Part shown: positions 44,596 to 54,895 of the stretch, piece by piece
How the letters are laid out: every line of letters begins with the position of its first letter
How positions within the stretch are numbered: the stretch's first letter is position 1
Assembly: GCA_025210345.1 (NCBI GenBank)
Contig: JAOARX010000030.1
Span: 62,001-126,000 of the forward strand
Direction of reading: 5' to 3'
Source: Pelagimonas sp.
GTDB taxonomy: Bacteria > Pseudomonadota > Alphaproteobacteria > Rhodobacterales > Rhodobacteraceae
Length of the DNA: 64,000 bases
The notes under the pieces: generated by a model
The model's input: only the letters and a program-made list of their open reading frames with translations
Database searches by the model: none
What the model was told of the DNA's origin: nothing
Made by a program: the position numbers and the translations under genes

Positions 44596-45611
44596 CCCCC
44601 GATCTCGACCCAGCGCGCGCCATGATCAAAGGCAAAGTCATAGCCCCCCAGAGCCGCTGCGCCGCCGGTGTGCACAAAGACAATGCGCTGATCCTTGAAC
44701 GCGCCCTTGCGCGCCAGATCAATCAGGCCAGCCGCGCCCTTGGCGGAATAACAGGGGTCCAGCAGGATGCCTTCGAGCTCGGCGAACATCTGGATCGCCT
44801 CAAGACCACTGGCGGTGGGCAGACCATAGCCGTCCCCCACATAGTCGGTGTTGGCCATGACATCGGCGCGGGTCACAACACCGGGGCATCCCAGCTTTTC
44901 GGCGGTCTTGCACGCCAGATCATAGACCATCTGTTCCTGCTTTGGCTGTGGCGCGCGCGTGCCGATCCCCAGCACCGGGATCGGCGCATTCATCGCACAC
45001 ATGCCGGTCACCAGCCCCGCTTGCGTGCCGGATGACCCCGTCGCATGCACAACCCGATCTATCTTGAGACCCGCGGTGTTGGCCTGCGAGAGCAGCTCAA
45101 ACGCGCAGTTCACATACCCCAAGGCACCCGTCGGGTTTGATCCGCCGCCGGGAATGACATAGACCTTGTGCCCCTCGGCCCGCTTGGCCTGGGCCGCGCG
45201 TTCCATTTCCGCGACCATATCGTGGCCACCGGGGAATTTCTGGGTTGTCGCCCCGTGCAGGTGATCCAGCAACACATTGCCATTGTGGTTGTAGTTGCCG
45301 TCCTGATAGCCGGTCCGATCCTCCAGAAGGATATGGCATTTCAACCCCAGCTTGGCAGCAAATGCAGCGGTCTGCCGCCCGTGGTTGGTCTGGGTCGCGC
45401 CCTGGGTCATGACCATATCCGCGCCTTGCTCAATCGCTTCGGCCATGAGGAATTCCAGTTTGCGGGTTTTGTTGCCGCCTGTGGACATTCCTGTGCAATC
45501 ATCGCGTTTTATCCAGATCTCGGCCCCCAGTTCCTTTGAAAGACGGGGCATGTGTTCGAGCGGAGTTGGCAAATGTGCAAGATGCAGGCGGGGAAAACGG
45601 GCGAGATGCAT
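44592..45611 (-). CDS. cuyA: L-cysteate sulfo-lyase / D-cysteine desulfhydrase-type PLP enzyme
   Basis: A 339-residue fold-type II PLP enzyme. [15 protein letters not shown] carries the PLP lysine, and [14 protein letters not shown] plus the [26 protein letters not shown] run are shared with CuyA of Ruegeria. CuyA cleaves L-cysteate to pyruvate, ammonia and sulfite; close relatives act on D-cysteine or ACC. Adjacent HpsN-like gene favours the sulfonate substrate. It is 14 nt downstream of the FAD/GcvT gene and overlaps the racemase gene. Confidence 0.8.
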   Translation of the reverse strand: MHLARFPRLHLAHLPTPLEHMPRLSKELGAEIWIKRDDCTGMSTGGNKTRKLEFLMAEAIEQGADMVMTQGATQTNHGRQTAAFAAKLGLKCHILLEDRTGYQDGNYNHNGNVLLDHLHGATTQKFPGGHDMVAEMERAAQAKRAEGHKVYVIPGGGSNPTGALGYVNCAFELLSQANTAGLKIDRVVHATGSSGTQAGLVTGMCAMNAPIPVLGIGTRAPQPKQEQMVYDLACKTAEKLGCPGVVTRADVMANTDYVGDGYGLPTASGLEAIQMFAELEGILLDPCYSAKGAAGLIDLARKGAFKDQRIVFVHTGGAAALGGYDFAFDHGARWVEIGG

Positions 45612-45625
45612 GGGTATCCTTTGGC

Positions 45626-48061
45626 TTAGCTGCGGATGCGCAGGTATTCGGGGTCATAGGGGCAGGGCGGAATGACGGTCGCCTGGGTCAGCGTGCCGCA
45701 CAGATCCAGTGTCAGCTGCGTGCCATGCGCCGCCAGATCGGGGCGCACAAAGGCATAGGCGATGTTCATCCCCACACGATGCCCCCAATCCCCCGAGGTC
45801 ACAGTGCCGACCACCTGATCCTCCAGCAGGAGTGACGCACCGGAATGCGCGGGGGCGTGATCGGTGTGAACCTGAAGATGCACCAGTTGGCGTTGAGGAC
45901 CATTGTCCTGTCGCGCCCGCAACGCGTCGCGTCCGACAAACGCCCCCTTGTCCAGCTTCACAAAGCGCGACAGCCCCGTTTCAAAGGGATCGAATTCGGT
46001 GATCAGATCGGCTTTCCAGTGCAGGAAACCCTTTTCCATCCGCATGCTGTCCACCGCGCGTGCGCCGAATATGCGCAGGCCATGGGCCTCGCCCGCCTGA
46101 TTTAGCGCCAGATAGGCTGCGTAAAGTGCGGCATTGGGGACGTGGATTTCATACGCCAACTCGCCTGAGAAGCTGACGCCCATGACGGTGGCTGGGGCGA
46201 AGCCGATAAAGCACTCGCGCACCGACAGCCAGGGAAAGGCCGCCGCCGACCAATCCCCGCGCGCACAGGCGCTTAGCACGTCGCGCGCCTTGGGGCCCGC
46301 CAGCACCAGGATGGTCTGGGCATTGGTCAGGCTGCGCAGTTGGACGTCTTCATCTTGGCGCAGGTGCTGGGTCAGCCAGTCCATATCGTGGAACTCGGAG
46401 GCCGCCGCCGATCCGTACCAGACCCGGTCCGGCCCACGATCCGAGGCAGGCAGATTGGCCAGCGTGGCCTCGGCCTTGACCATGCCTTGGTGGTTCAGAA
46501 GATAGGACAGCCCAACACGGCCATCGCGCCGGTTCAGCGGGCCGCAGATCATGCGATCCAGGAAGCTGTGGCGATCTGCTCCGGTGATCTCGATCCGGTT
46601 GAACCCGTTGACCTCGCACAGGCCGACACCGGTCTGCACGGCGTTGACTTCTTGTGCGATCAGGTCAAAGGTCTCGTCAAAGGTGAACCCCAGCGTGGGA
46701 TGAAAATCGGCGCTGGGCTTGATGTAATCCACCCGTTCCCAGCCATTCACAACCGTGAACTCGGCCCCCCGTGCCTCCATGATCGGGGTCAGGGGTGTCG
46801 TCTTGGCCGGGCGGGCCGCCGGGCGGTGTTCATGGGGAAAGTGAAAGCGGAATTCGTTCTGGTAATCCTCGATCGCCTTAAGAGCCGTCAGCTCGACATT
46901 CGCGTGACCGGTGAACCGCCGGGGATCCAGGCACCAGGTGTCATAACACGCCTCACCATGGACGATCTGCTGCGCCAAAAGCCAGCCATGGCCACCGCCT
47001 TCGCCCAGGCCCGCGCGCAGTCCGATGATGCAAAACGCGTTGCGCTTGCCCGGGATGGGGCCAACCAAGGGCGCGCCATCAATCGTATAGGTGATCGGGC
47101 CGTTGACCACGGTGTGAATGCCCGCTTCGATCAGCGCGGGCATGCGGGCAAAGGCGCCCTCTAGCACGTCGGTCACGCGGTCCAGATCATCGGGGCACAG
47201 GGCGTTGACAAAGTTCGGGTCGATCCCGTCCATGCCCCATGTCTTGCAGTCCTGTTCATAAAACCCCAGCAGCAGACCATTCTTTTCCTGCCGGCAGTAA
47301 TAATCGCTGATCGGGCATCGGATCAGCGGCATGCGGTGGCCCGCGTCACGGATGGCGGGGATTTCTTCGGTCAGGAAGTATTGATGCTCCATCGAGGCGA
47401 CCGGGTGGTGAACCCCCATCATCGCGCCCACTTCGTTGACGCGATAGCCGCAGGCGTTCACCACGATGTCACAGTCAATATCGCCGTGTTCGGTGTGGAC
47501 GGTCCAGGTGTCATCCCGATGCTGGGTCAGAGCCGTGACCGGGGTGTTGCGATAGACTTCGGCCCCGGCTTTGCGCGCGCGCCGCGCCAGCGCCTGACAC
47601 AGCTGCGCGGGATCGATATCGCCATCAAACGGGTCCCAGAGGCCACCAATCAGATTGTCGGTTGAAATCAGCGGGTGGCGGCGGGCGCATTCCTCGGCGT
47701 CGATGAGCTCAAAATGGACATCCATCCCCCGTGCCATCGAGGCGAAATGCCGATACCCCTGCATCTGGGCTTCGGTGTTGGCCATGCGGATGCCGCCGTC
47801 GCCGTGGTGATAGTTGATCGGATAGTCGGGATCTTCGGCCAGCTCTTTGTAAAGCTGGATGGAATGCGTTTTCAGGCCAACCATGGTCTGGTTCATGCCG
47901 AAATTTGTAACCTGTGCGGCGGAATGCCAGGTGGTTCCGCTGGTCAGTTCATTGCGTTCCACAAGGACCACGTCGGTCCACCCCTCCTGCGTGAGATGGT
48001 AAAGTGTGGAACAGCCAGCGATGCCGCCGCCGATGACGACGACGCGAGTGCGTGATTTCAT
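45626..48061 (-). CDS. FAD-dependent N-methyl oxidoreductase fused to GcvT-type domain
   Basis: An 811-residue dimethylglycine/sarcosine dehydrogenase-like protein. An N-terminal Rossmann motif ([12 protein letters not shown]) is followed by SGTTWHSAA, where His46 is the covalent FAD attachment site of this family. A DAO domain runs to about 380, a linker domain to about 440, and GcvT plus GcvT-C fill about 445-805 for transfer of the methyl carbon to tetrahydrofolate. The start at 48061 follows AGGAG. It should oxidatively demethylate an N-methylated amine in the cytoplasm. Heads the operon with cuyA, racemase and HpsN-like genes. Confidence 0.9.
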   Translation of the reverse strand: MKSRTRVVVIGGGIAGCSTLYHLTQEGWTDVVLVERNELTSGTTWHSAAQVTNFGMNQTMVGLKTHSIQLYKELAEDPDYPINYHHGDGGIRMANTEAQMQGYRHFASMARGMDVHFELIDAEECARRHPLISTDNLIGGLWDPFDGDIDPAQLCQALARRARKAGAEVYRNTPVTALTQHRDDTWTVHTEHGDIDCDIVVNACGYRVNEVGAMMGVHHPVASMEHQYFLTEEIPAIRDAGHRMPLIRCPISDYYCRQEKNGLLLGFYEQDCKTWGMDGIDPNFVNALCPDDLDRVTDVLEGAFARMPALIEAGIHTVVNGPITYTIDGAPLVGPIPGKRNAFCIIGLRAGLGEGGGHGWLLAQQIVHGEACYDTWCLDPRRFTGHANVELTALKAIEDYQNEFRFHFPHEHRPAARPAKTTPLTPIMEARGAEFTVVNGWERVDYIKPSADFHPTLGFTFDETFDLIAQEVNAVQTGVGLCEVNGFNRIEITGADRHSFLDRMICGPLNRRDGRVGLSYLLNHQGMVKAEATLANLPASDRGPDRVWYGSAAASEFHDMDWLTQHLRQDEDVQLRSLTNAQTILVLAGPKARDVLSACARGDWSAAAFPWLSVRECFIGFAPATVMGVSFSGELAYEIHVPNAALYAAYLALNQAGEAHGLRIFGARAVDSMRMEKGFLHWKADLITEFDPFETGLSRFVKLDKGAFVGRDALRARQDNGPQRQLVHLQVHTDHAPAHSGASLLLEDQVVGTVTSGDWGHRVGMNIAYAFVRPDLAAHGTQLTLDLCGTLTQATVIPPCPYDPEYLRIRS

Positions 48062-48176
48062 GGGGGCTCCTGATTTTGCCAATGGCGATGGGCTTGGCAA
48101 GGGTTTCAGGCGATGAGACCCGGGGCAATCAAAGCCCCCCATGTTTCGATAAATTCGAACAGTTGATACGAAGGGA

Positions 48177-49151
48177 TCAGATTTTGGTGTCGTCGATCAG
48201 AACAAACCCATCGGCCAGCCACGGGGCGCTGGCGTGCAACGGCGCGAGGGCGTGTTTGGTCAAAAGCATGCGCAGGCGTTGCGCCATCACATCCGTCACC
48301 ACCTGAGAACAATCCGGGGTTGAAACCAGGGTGATCGTGCGGGAAAACCCTTTGCCGGGAAAACGGTGCATGCGCAGCCTTGGATGCAACCGCTTGACCC
48401 GCGAAAACAAAAGCGGGGTGGTGATGGCCCAGCCAGAGCCCGCGGCAACCATGGCCATCAGGGCCTGATTGCTGCCAAACTCGAACCGGTGTGGGGCGGA
48501 AATCCCCAATCGCCTCAGATGCGATTCAATCTGGCGCGCGATGATCTGGCTGTCGGAATAGCGCAGCAAGGGCAGGGGGCTTTGCCCCTCGACGATCTCG
48601 GGCAGGCTGTGCTCGGTGCCGACGGGCAGGACGATCACGTAAGGATCGCGCAAAAGCGGCCGGTCATTCAGGTTGCGCAGGCGCTCGGGCGGGCTGGTGG
48701 TGACCGCCAGATCCAGCCGCCGATTGTGAAGCATTTCAAAGATTTCGTGGCTGGAGCCGGTATGAAACAGAAAATCGCAGCGCGGCATGCGCTCGGCCAT
48801 ATAGACCGCCAGATCGGGGGTGATTTCGCTGTCAAAATCCTCAATCGTCCCAAAGCGCAGCAGGCTGGCTTCGGTGATGTCGCTGGCGGTGGCTTCGGCC
48901 TTGGCCTTGCGGATGGCCAGCAGGGCCGCATCGATATTGCGCAGGAAAACCTGCCCTGTCGGGGTCAGAACCATGGGGCGGCGGGTATGGTCAAACAGCG
49001 GGACCCCCAGATGCGTTTCCAGCGCGCGCAGATGATGAGAGACGGTGCTGATCGACAGGCCCGTTTCCTGGGCCGCCGCTTGCAGCGATCCCTTGTTGGC
49101 GCAGATCTGAAACAGTTCCAGCCCCTTGAGGCTGAGATCTTTAGAGGGCAT
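48177..49151 (-). CDS. LysR-family transcriptional regulator
   Basis: A 324-residue LysR protein. The helix-turn-helix is in residues about 8-65 (LELFQICANKGSLQAAAQETGLSISTVSHHLRALETHLGVPLF), and an effector-binding domain follows. It is encoded in line with, not divergent from, the demethylase operon 115 bp downstream, the likely target. Two short inverted repeats lie in the sequence between them. The inducer is unknown. Confidence 0.9.
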   Translation of the reverse strand: MPSKDLSLKGLELFQICANKGSLQAAAQETGLSISTVSHHLRALETHLGVPLFDHTRRPMVLTPTGQVFLRNIDAALLAIRKAKAEATASDITEASLLRFGTIEDFDSEITPDLAVYMAERMPRCDFLFHTGSSHEIFEMLHNRRLDLAVTTSPPERLRNLNDRPLLRDPYVIVLPVGTEHSLPEIVEGQSPLPLLRYSDSQIIARQIESHLRRLGISAPHRFEFGSNQALMAMVAAGSGWAITTPLLFSRVKRLHPRLRMHRFPGKGFSRTITLVSTPDCSQVVTDVMAQRLRMLLTKHALAPLHASAPWLADGFVLIDDTKI

Positions 49152-49507
49152 GGCGGGCCTTTCTCAACAGTCCAACCCCACTGTGGGGGTGGGAGAGATC
49201 AGATTGCAAGGGGGGCAGGCCTGGACATGCCAAAGGTGCCCGCCGCGCCGCTTCGCGAAGTGGAGGGAGCCCCCCGGTCCCGACAATGGCCGGCACGTGT
49301 TTGCGGCCGCATTGGTCCGAAGCGTTGTGCGGCGTTGTCAGCCAAAGATGGGCTATTGGGACCTTCCCGGGTTTCGGTTAGCCGAGCTCCTTTCACATGC
49401 GTCTATTGGGGGCACCCAAACATTGGTGGTGTGGGATCTTCTGGCTTATTGCCATAAAGATCGGGCGCTTTAACACCGGGAAGCACTGGTGTTCCTGACC
49501 AAAGACA
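49152..49507. other. Intergenic region upstream of the LysR gene
   Basis: About 356 bp between lepA (stop side) and the start of the LysR gene. It holds a CCCCAC-TGTG-GGGG-like inverted repeat at about 49170-49190, near the LysR promoter, and an AACACC / GGTGTT inverted repeat at about 49471-49492. I see no convincing gene: the longest open frames have poor starts and no family pattern. Confidence 0.4.
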
Positions 49508-49530
49508 AAACCCGGCGCGGGGCCGGGTTT
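49508..49530 (-). terminator. Terminator of lepA
   Basis: AAACCCGGC / GCCGGGTTT with a 5-nt loop and a TTTTGT tail on the minus strand, 6 bp past the lepA stop codon. Confidence 0.78.
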
Positions 49531-49536
49531 GTTTGG

Positions 49537-51339
49537 TCAATCGTCCATCTTGAGGGCGGAAATAAAGGCCTCTTGCGGGATGTCCACCTTGCCGAACTGG
49601 CGCATCTTCTTTTTACCGGCTTTTTGCTTTTCCAGCAGTTTCTTTTTCCGGGTCGCGTCGCCGCCATAGCATTTCGCGGTCACGTCTTTGCGCATCGCCG
49701 AGAGGGTTTCGCGGGCAATGACCTTGCCGCCAATCGCCGCCTGGATCGGGATTTTGAACATGTGGCGCGGGATCAGATCCTTGAGCTTTTCACACATCGC
49801 GCGGCCCCGCATTTCGGCGCGGTCGCGGTGGACCATGGTGGACAGCGCATCCACCGGCTCGTCGTTCACGAGGATCGACATTTTCACCAGGTTGTCGGCG
49901 CGGTAACCTTCCATCGAATAGTCAAAGGACGCATAGCCCTTGGTCACCGATTTCAGACGGTCGTAAAAGTCGAACACCACTTCGTTCAACGGCAGGTCAT
50001 AGACCACCATCGCGCGGGTGCCCGCATAGGTCAGGTCCAGCTGAATTCCGCGGCGATCCTGGCACAGTTTCAGCACGTCCCCCAGATATTCATCGGGCAC
50101 CATGATGGTCGCCTTGATGCGCGGCTCTTCGAGGTGGTCCACCTTGGACGGGTCGGGCATGTCGGCGGGGTTGTGCAGTTCGAGCATCGTGCCGTCTTTC
50201 ATATAGACGTGGTAGATAACCGAGGGCGCGGTGGTGATCAGCTCGATGTTGTATTCCCGCTCGATGCGGTCGCGAATGACCTCAAGGTGCAACAGCCCAA
50301 GGAAGCCACAGCGGAAGCCAAAGCCAAGCGCGGCCGAGGTCTCCATTTCAGAGCTGAAGGACGCGTCATTGAGCGACAGTTTTTCGATCGCATCGCGCAG
50401 GTCTTCGAATTCAGAGCTGTCCACCGGGAAGAGGCCACAGAACACCACCGGCACGGAGGGCTGGAAGCCCGGCAGCGGTTCGGGGGTCTGGCGCTTTTCA
50501 TGGGTGATCGTGTCACCCACCTTGGTGTCGCGCACCTGTTTGATCGAGGCGGTGATAAAGCCAATCTCGCCGGGGCCGAGCTCGGGTACGTTTTCCATCT
50601 TTGGGCGGAATACGCCGATGCGGTCGATGCCATATTTCGCACCGGTTTGCATCATGCGGATCTGATCGCCCTTTTTCATGCGCCCATCCATGACGCGCAC
50701 CAGAACGACAACCCCTAGGTAGGGGTCGTACCAGCTGTCCACCAGCATCGCCTTGAGCGGCGCATCGGGGTCGCCGCCATGCGGGCTGGGCAGACGGGTG
50801 ACGATGGCTTCGAGCACGTCGGGGATGCCGATGCCGGTCTTGGCCGAGATCAGGCAGGCGTCGGTGCTGTCGATGCCGATGACGTCTTCGATCTGTTCCG
50901 CCACGCGCTCGGGCTCGGCGGCGGGCAGGTCGACCTTGTTGAGGACAGGCACGATTTCATGATCGGCCTCAATCGCGGTATAGACGTTGGCCAGGGTCTG
51001 GGCCTCAACCCCCTGCGAGGCATCCACCACCAAAAGCGACCCTTCCACCGCCTTCATCGATCGCGAAACTTCGTAGGCAAAGTCCACGTGTCCGGGGGTG
51101 TCGATCAGGTTGAGAACATAGTCGTTCCCATCCTTGGCGGTGTAATCGATCCGCACGGTGTTGGCCTTGATCGTGATGCCGCGCTCACGTTCGATGTCCA
51201 TGCTGTCCAAAAGCTGTTCTTGCATGTCCCGTTCAGCCACCGTGTTGGTGGATTGAATGAGCCGGTCAGCCAAGGTGGATTTCCCGTGGTCGATATGGGC
51301 GACGATGGAGAAATTGCGGATACGATCAAGAGGTGTCAT
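49537..51339 (-). CDS. lepA: Elongation factor 4
   Basis: A 600-residue back-translocase GTPase, usual length. G1 is [15 protein letters not shown]2/switch I contains ERERGITI, G3 is DTPGH, G4 NKVD. The C-terminal domain with [43 protein letters not shown]-like sequence ends in FISALKMDD; here it reads [19 protein letters not shown]. It acts on stalled ribosomes. Monocistronic, with its own terminator. Confidence 0.97.
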   Translation of the reverse strand: MTPLDRIRNFSIVAHIDHGKSTLADRLIQSTNTVAERDMQEQLLDSMDIERERGITIKANTVRIDYTAKDGNDYVLNLIDTPGHVDFAYEVSRSMKAVEGSLLVVDASQGVEAQTLANVYTAIEADHEIVPVLNKVDLPAAEPERVAEQIEDVIGIDSTDACLISAKTGIGIPDVLEAIVTRLPSPHGGDPDAPLKAMLVDSWYDPYLGVVVLVRVMDGRMKKGDQIRMMQTGAKYGIDRIGVFRPKMENVPELGPGEIGFITASIKQVRDTKVGDTITHEKRQTPEPLPGFQPSVPVVFCGLFPVDSSEFEDLRDAIEKLSLNDASFSSEMETSAALGFGFRCGFLGLLHLEVIRDRIEREYNIELITTAPSVIYHVYMKDGTMLELHNPADMPDPSKVDHLEEPRIKATIMVPDEYLGDVLKLCQDRRGIQLDLTYAGTRAMVVYDLPLNEVVFDFYDRLKSVTKGYASFDYSMEGYRADNLVKMSILVNDEPVDALSTMVHRDRAEMRGRAMCEKLKDLIPRHMFKIPIQAAIGGKVIARETLSAMRKDVTAKCYGGDATRKKKLLEKQKAGKKKMRQFGKVDIPQEAFISALKMDD

Positions 51340-51423
51340 GGTCCGGGGATATGCGGGGAATCTGGGGTTTGGTCAAGTGCTGACAGCCATTGGACATGCC
51401 CTCAATCAAGAGAACGGGTTTCA

Positions 51424-52569
51424 ATGGGCATGTTCAATGGGAATGATGAGAAAATCCCACAAGTGCTTGATGCGCTGGAGGCATCTTCTAATCGATCTTC
51501 TCAATACGCGCTTCTGCGGTTGGCCCTAAGAGGGTTTCCCATGCATGAAGTGCAAACGGTGGGCAAAACGGGTCACGAGGTTGGGCTTTATAGCTCAAGG
51601 GTTTTGATTGCAGGGCTCGTATATTTTCAAGAGCCGAGCTTGGAGATCAAGAATTCATTCGAACGGGCTTGTGAGGCCTTTAATCAGTGGGCAAATTGGT
51701 CACGGATGTATCGAGACACCACGATTGGTTCTATTGCTCAAGGTACCGCGCCAGCATCCGAAGAAAGTCTTTGGAGCGCCATTCACTATACCCCCTTTAT
51801 ACCGGATCCGATTTTGAGCTCACCGTTTCCCAGCGTGAGTGACGAGAACCACCGCAAGGCGTTCCAACTTGAGCACGATTTACTTGAGTTGTTTCTTCAA
51901 GACCTTCACCGAAAGCCGAGCTTTGCACCGGGTCCCGCACTATGGCCAAATAGCACACGGCAAGATGTCCACGATGTCACGTCGCGCCGCATCGAATCCA
52001 AACATCCCCCGGTGTCACAGGGATTCTGGAAAAGATGGCATGCCTCGTATCTGGCGGGGGCACCACTTGACTGGGACCTCCAACGCCGCGTAGCCCTGAT
52101 CCCCGATGGCACTTGGCAATCCGGCCCTGACGCTGTGGCCGAGGCGATCGCCAGGATCGAGGCGCTTTTTGCGGTTGAGACTGCTCTTGCGGAGCTCGCG
52201 AAAGAGAGGGCCGAAGTTCGGGCCGTGCGGGATCGGCTTGGGATTGGGGGGAATGGGGCTCCGGCGGAGTATCGGTTGGAGCCAGAGATCCAGCGTGCCA
52301 CCACGATCATCTGGGCGGCGGTGGATGATATTCAGGAACAGGTTCAGGCCGAAACGCCGGACAAGGCCGTTATTGAACGGGCCTTGGGGGCGCTTCGTTC
52401 GGGGCTTGGGGTTTTGTTGAAATGGTGTGGCAGGAAAGCGGATCTTGCGGTGGACAGCGTCATCAAGTGGGGGGCGCCTGCGACTGCTGCTGGCTATGCG
52501 GATTTGAACCCGGACAAGATGAGCGCCTTGGTCAAAGCCGTCGAAAACTGGCTGCCGTTCTTAAACTAA
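51424..52569 (+). CDS. Hypothetical protein of uneven composition
   Basis: A 381-residue protein from ATG 51424 (an ATG at 51430 is equally possible; the frame further upstream is antisense lepA). I recognise no family. Residues 1-190 are aromatic-rich, with a lower GC content than neighbours. Residues about 235-345 are GC-rich, helical and charged (AELAKERAEVRAVRDRLG), suggesting a coiled coil, then a hydrophobic stretch and ALVKAVENWLPFLN at the end. No signal peptide. Divergent from lepA and overlapping the kinase gene end by 9 nt. Looks like an acquired gene. Confidence 0.65.
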   Translation: MGMFNGNDEKIPQVLDALEASSNRSSQYALLRLALRGFPMHEVQTVGKTGHEVGLYSSRVLIAGLVYFQEPSLEIKNSFERACEAFNQWANWSRMYRDTTIGSIAQGTAPASEESLWSAIHYTPFIPDPILSSPFPSVSDENHRKAFQLEHDLLELFLQDLHRKPSFAPGPALWPNSTRQDVHDVTSRRIESKHPPVSQGFWKRWHASYLAGAPLDWDLQRRVALIPDGTWQSGPDAVAEAIARIEALFAVETALAELAKERAEVRAVRDRLGIGGNGAPAEYRLEPEIQRATTIIWAAVDDIQEQVQAETPDKAVIERALGALRSGLGVLLKWCGRKADLAVDSVIKWGAPATAAGYADLNPDKMSALVKAVENWLPFLN

Positions 52570-53502
52570 TTCGTTGGCCCAAGGCGGGTTGGCGCCTGGG
52601 CGGGACACTGTGACGGCCGCGACTTTGCTGCCGTGGGTGAGGGCGGAGAGGATGGTTTCGGGGGTGGCGCTGCGCAGAGCGTCACGAGACAAGAGGTCAA
52701 GCTGGGACAGGCGGGCCAGAACCCCCGCGTTGAAGGTGTCACCCGCCCCGACCGTATCGGCCACCTGCACCTTGGGCACAGCAGCGTGGCGTGTTTCTCC
52801 GTTTGGCAGAAACCCCGTCGCGCCATCGGCACCTTGGGTCACGATCACCAGCGCCGCGCCGTGGGCCAGGAGGGATTGGGATTTGGCCTCAAGCGGGGCG
52901 TCACCGGGTAGGATCCAATCGAGATCTTCGTCCGAGACCTTGATAATATCCGCACGCTCAAAAACCTGATCCAACCGCGCGCGATAGCGGGCTTGGTCGG
53001 TGATGAAACCGGGGCGGATGTTGGGATCCACCATGATCAAGGGCGCATCCCCAGCATATTGCATGAGCGCCAGATAGGTGTCGGCGCAGGGCTCACAGGC
53101 CAAGCTGATCCCACCAAAATAGAGCGCGCGCACATCGTCAGACAGGGGGCTGAGATCATCGGTGGAAATTATGCGACCAGCGGAATTTTCATCATAAAAA
53201 CGATAGCTTGCATGACCATCCAGCAGTTGGACAAAGGCCAGCGTCGTGGGGCGATCAGAAAGAATGAGGTGGTCCGTGCTCACATGGCTTTGCGTCAATG
53301 CGGCGCGCAGCTGATCGCCGAACAGATCGTTTGAGACGCCACTGATCAGCCCAACCTCAATCCCAAGACGGCCCAGACCGATGGCGGTGTTGAACACGGC
53401 GCCGCCGGGATGCGGGACAAAGCCCTGCGCGCCATCCTGCGTCGGCGTGGGGATCATATCGATCAGGGATTCTCCGCAACATAGGATCATGGGGGCGCTC
53501 AC
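52561..53502 (-). CDS. PfkB-family carbohydrate kinase (fructokinase-like)
   Basis: A 313-residue ribokinase-type sugar kinase. Near the N-terminus GGAVFNTAIGLGRLG is PfkB signature 1, and DTVGAGDTFNAGVLARL is signature 2 with catalytic Asp and the anion hole. The start CCGESLIDMIP resembles fructokinases. It phosphorylates a hexose or similar sugar in the cytoplasm. It could handle the hexose made by the sulfoquinovose cluster, but it is 2 kb from it and in a separate transcript. Convergent with the orphan gene at 51424. Confidence 0.88.
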   Translation of the reverse strand: MSAPMILCCGESLIDMIPTPTQDGAQGFVPHPGGAVFNTAIGLGRLGIEVGLISGVSNDLFGDQLRAALTQSHVSTDHLILSDRPTTLAFVQLLDGHASYRFYDENSAGRIISTDDLSPLSDDVRALYFGGISLACEPCADTYLALMQYAGDAPLIMVDPNIRPGFITDQARYRARLDQVFERADIIKVSDEDLDWILPGDAPLEAKSQSLLAHGAALVIVTQGADGATGFLPNGETRHAAVPKVQVADTVGAGDTFNAGVLARLSQLDLLSRDALRSATPETILSALTHGSKVAAVTVSRPGANPPWANELV

Positions 53503-53548
53503 GCTTGGGTAGTTTTGTTAGCGCAACCAAGTATAGGTTTGCAACCCG

Positions 53549-54856
53549 TTAGTCCAGATCAACCGGCAAGCCCGAGGGCACGGTTTTCGGCACCACAGAG
53601 GCGCGTTTGGCGGCCTCTTCCCCGGTCAGGCTGTTCAAAAAGGCCACCAGCGCCGTGATTTCCTGATCCTTGCGCACAGGCAGATACACATCGCGGCGGG
53701 CGGTTTGGCGGGCCATTTCGAACCGGTCGTCCTGAATGATGAAATCGACAGCGTCGAGCGTGGCGACCTTGGGCAGGACAGGCATATCCCGACGCCAGTT
53801 CGCGCGGCTCGCCTTGGGGGCAATATGGTGACGCACCATCAATTCGAGCGTGGGATAGGCTCCGTTATGGCCATAGGGTCCGGTCAGGGAAACATTGCGC
53901 AGCATCGGTGTGCGAAACCGGTAGGCGTCGTCCAGATCATTGCTTTCGCCCATCCGGCCCACGTCACGCGCATAGGGGTCAAAACCGCGGGTTCGGCCCG
54001 GGCCAAAAGCGGGCAGCCCAAGCGCGTGAAACCCCTGATCGCTCAAAAGCGGGCCAGCGTGGCAATTGCTGCACCCCGCGTCACCAAAGAACAGGTCAAG
54101 CCCTTGCTTTTCCAGGCTGTTAAGCGCGGTCTTATCCCCGGCAAGATAGGCGTCAAAGCGGCTGTCATATGAGGTGAAATCCTGCACCATAAAGGCCGCA
54201 AGCGCGTCGGCGATATGGGTGATGTTCACCTCTTCGGGGGTTGTGACGTCGTCAAAACTGTCCACAAAGCGCTGGCCGTATTCGGGGACGCCGCGCACGC
54301 GTTTGGCGATGATGGGCCAGGCTGTGTCGATCCGGTCACGTACGGCGCCGATGATCTCGTTTTCGCCAACACCACCGGCCATTTCAACGCTGGAGGTCAT
54401 CGGAAACAGCGATTGGGCCGCCAACAACGAGCCAACGCCCTTGGGAAACCATTCGTCCGCGGGGGTGTTGAACCCATTGCCAAACAGCGGATCAACGCTG
54501 ACGCGCCCGTCATGCATGAGGTTTTCCAGCGACAGCGCGCCAAGGTTCCATAGGGCCGGGGCGTTGCGCGGGACGCGTTTGACCACCGCGTTGTCCCCGG
54601 TCGACGATACCCGCGCGGTGCCCAGACCCACGCCCCCTTCGCCAAGGCCCAATGACAGCCCGTCCGACGTGCCGAACTTTGGATGATGGCAGGTTCCACA
54701 GCTTATATTTCTGTTCCCCGACAGTATTTTATCATAGAATAGCAGACGACCCAGCTCGGCTTGGGCCGGGTCGGTTCTAAGAAAGTCCCCGGCGGTCAAA
54801 GGGCGGGGCAGTGGGGGCTCGGCCAACGCCGGGACAGAGACAAGCGAAAGGGCCAC
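53549..54856 (-). CDS. Di-haem cytochrome c peroxidase/MauG-family protein
   Basis: About 435 residues from GTG 54856. Two c-type haem motifs, CGTCH (Cys53-His57) and CSNCH (Cys262-His266), with two CCP-like domains; MLRNVSLTGPYGHNG supplies a conserved distal-side motif. An Ala/Leu-rich stretch ending in PALAE is the export signal; the GTG leaves it short, so the true start may lie up to 40 bp upstream with an unusual codon. The longer open frame to 55330 is antisense to the Sel1 gene. Periplasmic, reducing peroxide or oxidising a protein partner. Confidence 0.85.
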   Translation of the reverse strand: MALSLVSVPALAEPPLPRPLTAGDFLRTDPAQAELGRLLFYDKILSGNRNISCGTCHHPKFGTSDGLSLGLGEGGVGLGTARVSSTGDNAVVKRVPRNAPALWNLGALSLENLMHDGRVSVDPLFGNGFNTPADEWFPKGVGSLLAAQSLFPMTSSVEMAGGVGENEIIGAVRDRIDTAWPIIAKRVRGVPEYGQRFVDSFDDVTTPEEVNITHIADALAAFMVQDFTSYDSRFDAYLAGDKTALNSLEKQGLDLFFGDAGCSNCHAGPLLSDQGFHALGLPAFGPGRTRGFDPYARDVGRMGESNDLDDAYRFRTPMLRNVSLTGPYGHNGAYPTLELMVRHHIAPKASRANWRRDMPVLPKVATLDAVDFIIQDDRFEMARQTARRDVYLPVRKDQEITALVAFLNSLTGEEAAKRASVVPKTVPSGLPVDLD

Positions 54857-54895
54857 GGCGAGGGCCGCAGCCGGGGAACAAACAGGGGAACAAAG

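Noticed and set aside
49126-49473. Open frame of 115 codons upstream of the LysR gene
   Set aside because: No ribosome site, no family pattern, and odd amino-acid composition; considered chance.
52561-53502. PfkB kinase as part of the sulfoquinovose operon
   Set aside because: It is about 2 kb away, with a peroxidase gene, a Sel1 gene and a terminator between. A metabolic link is possible but not shown by layout.
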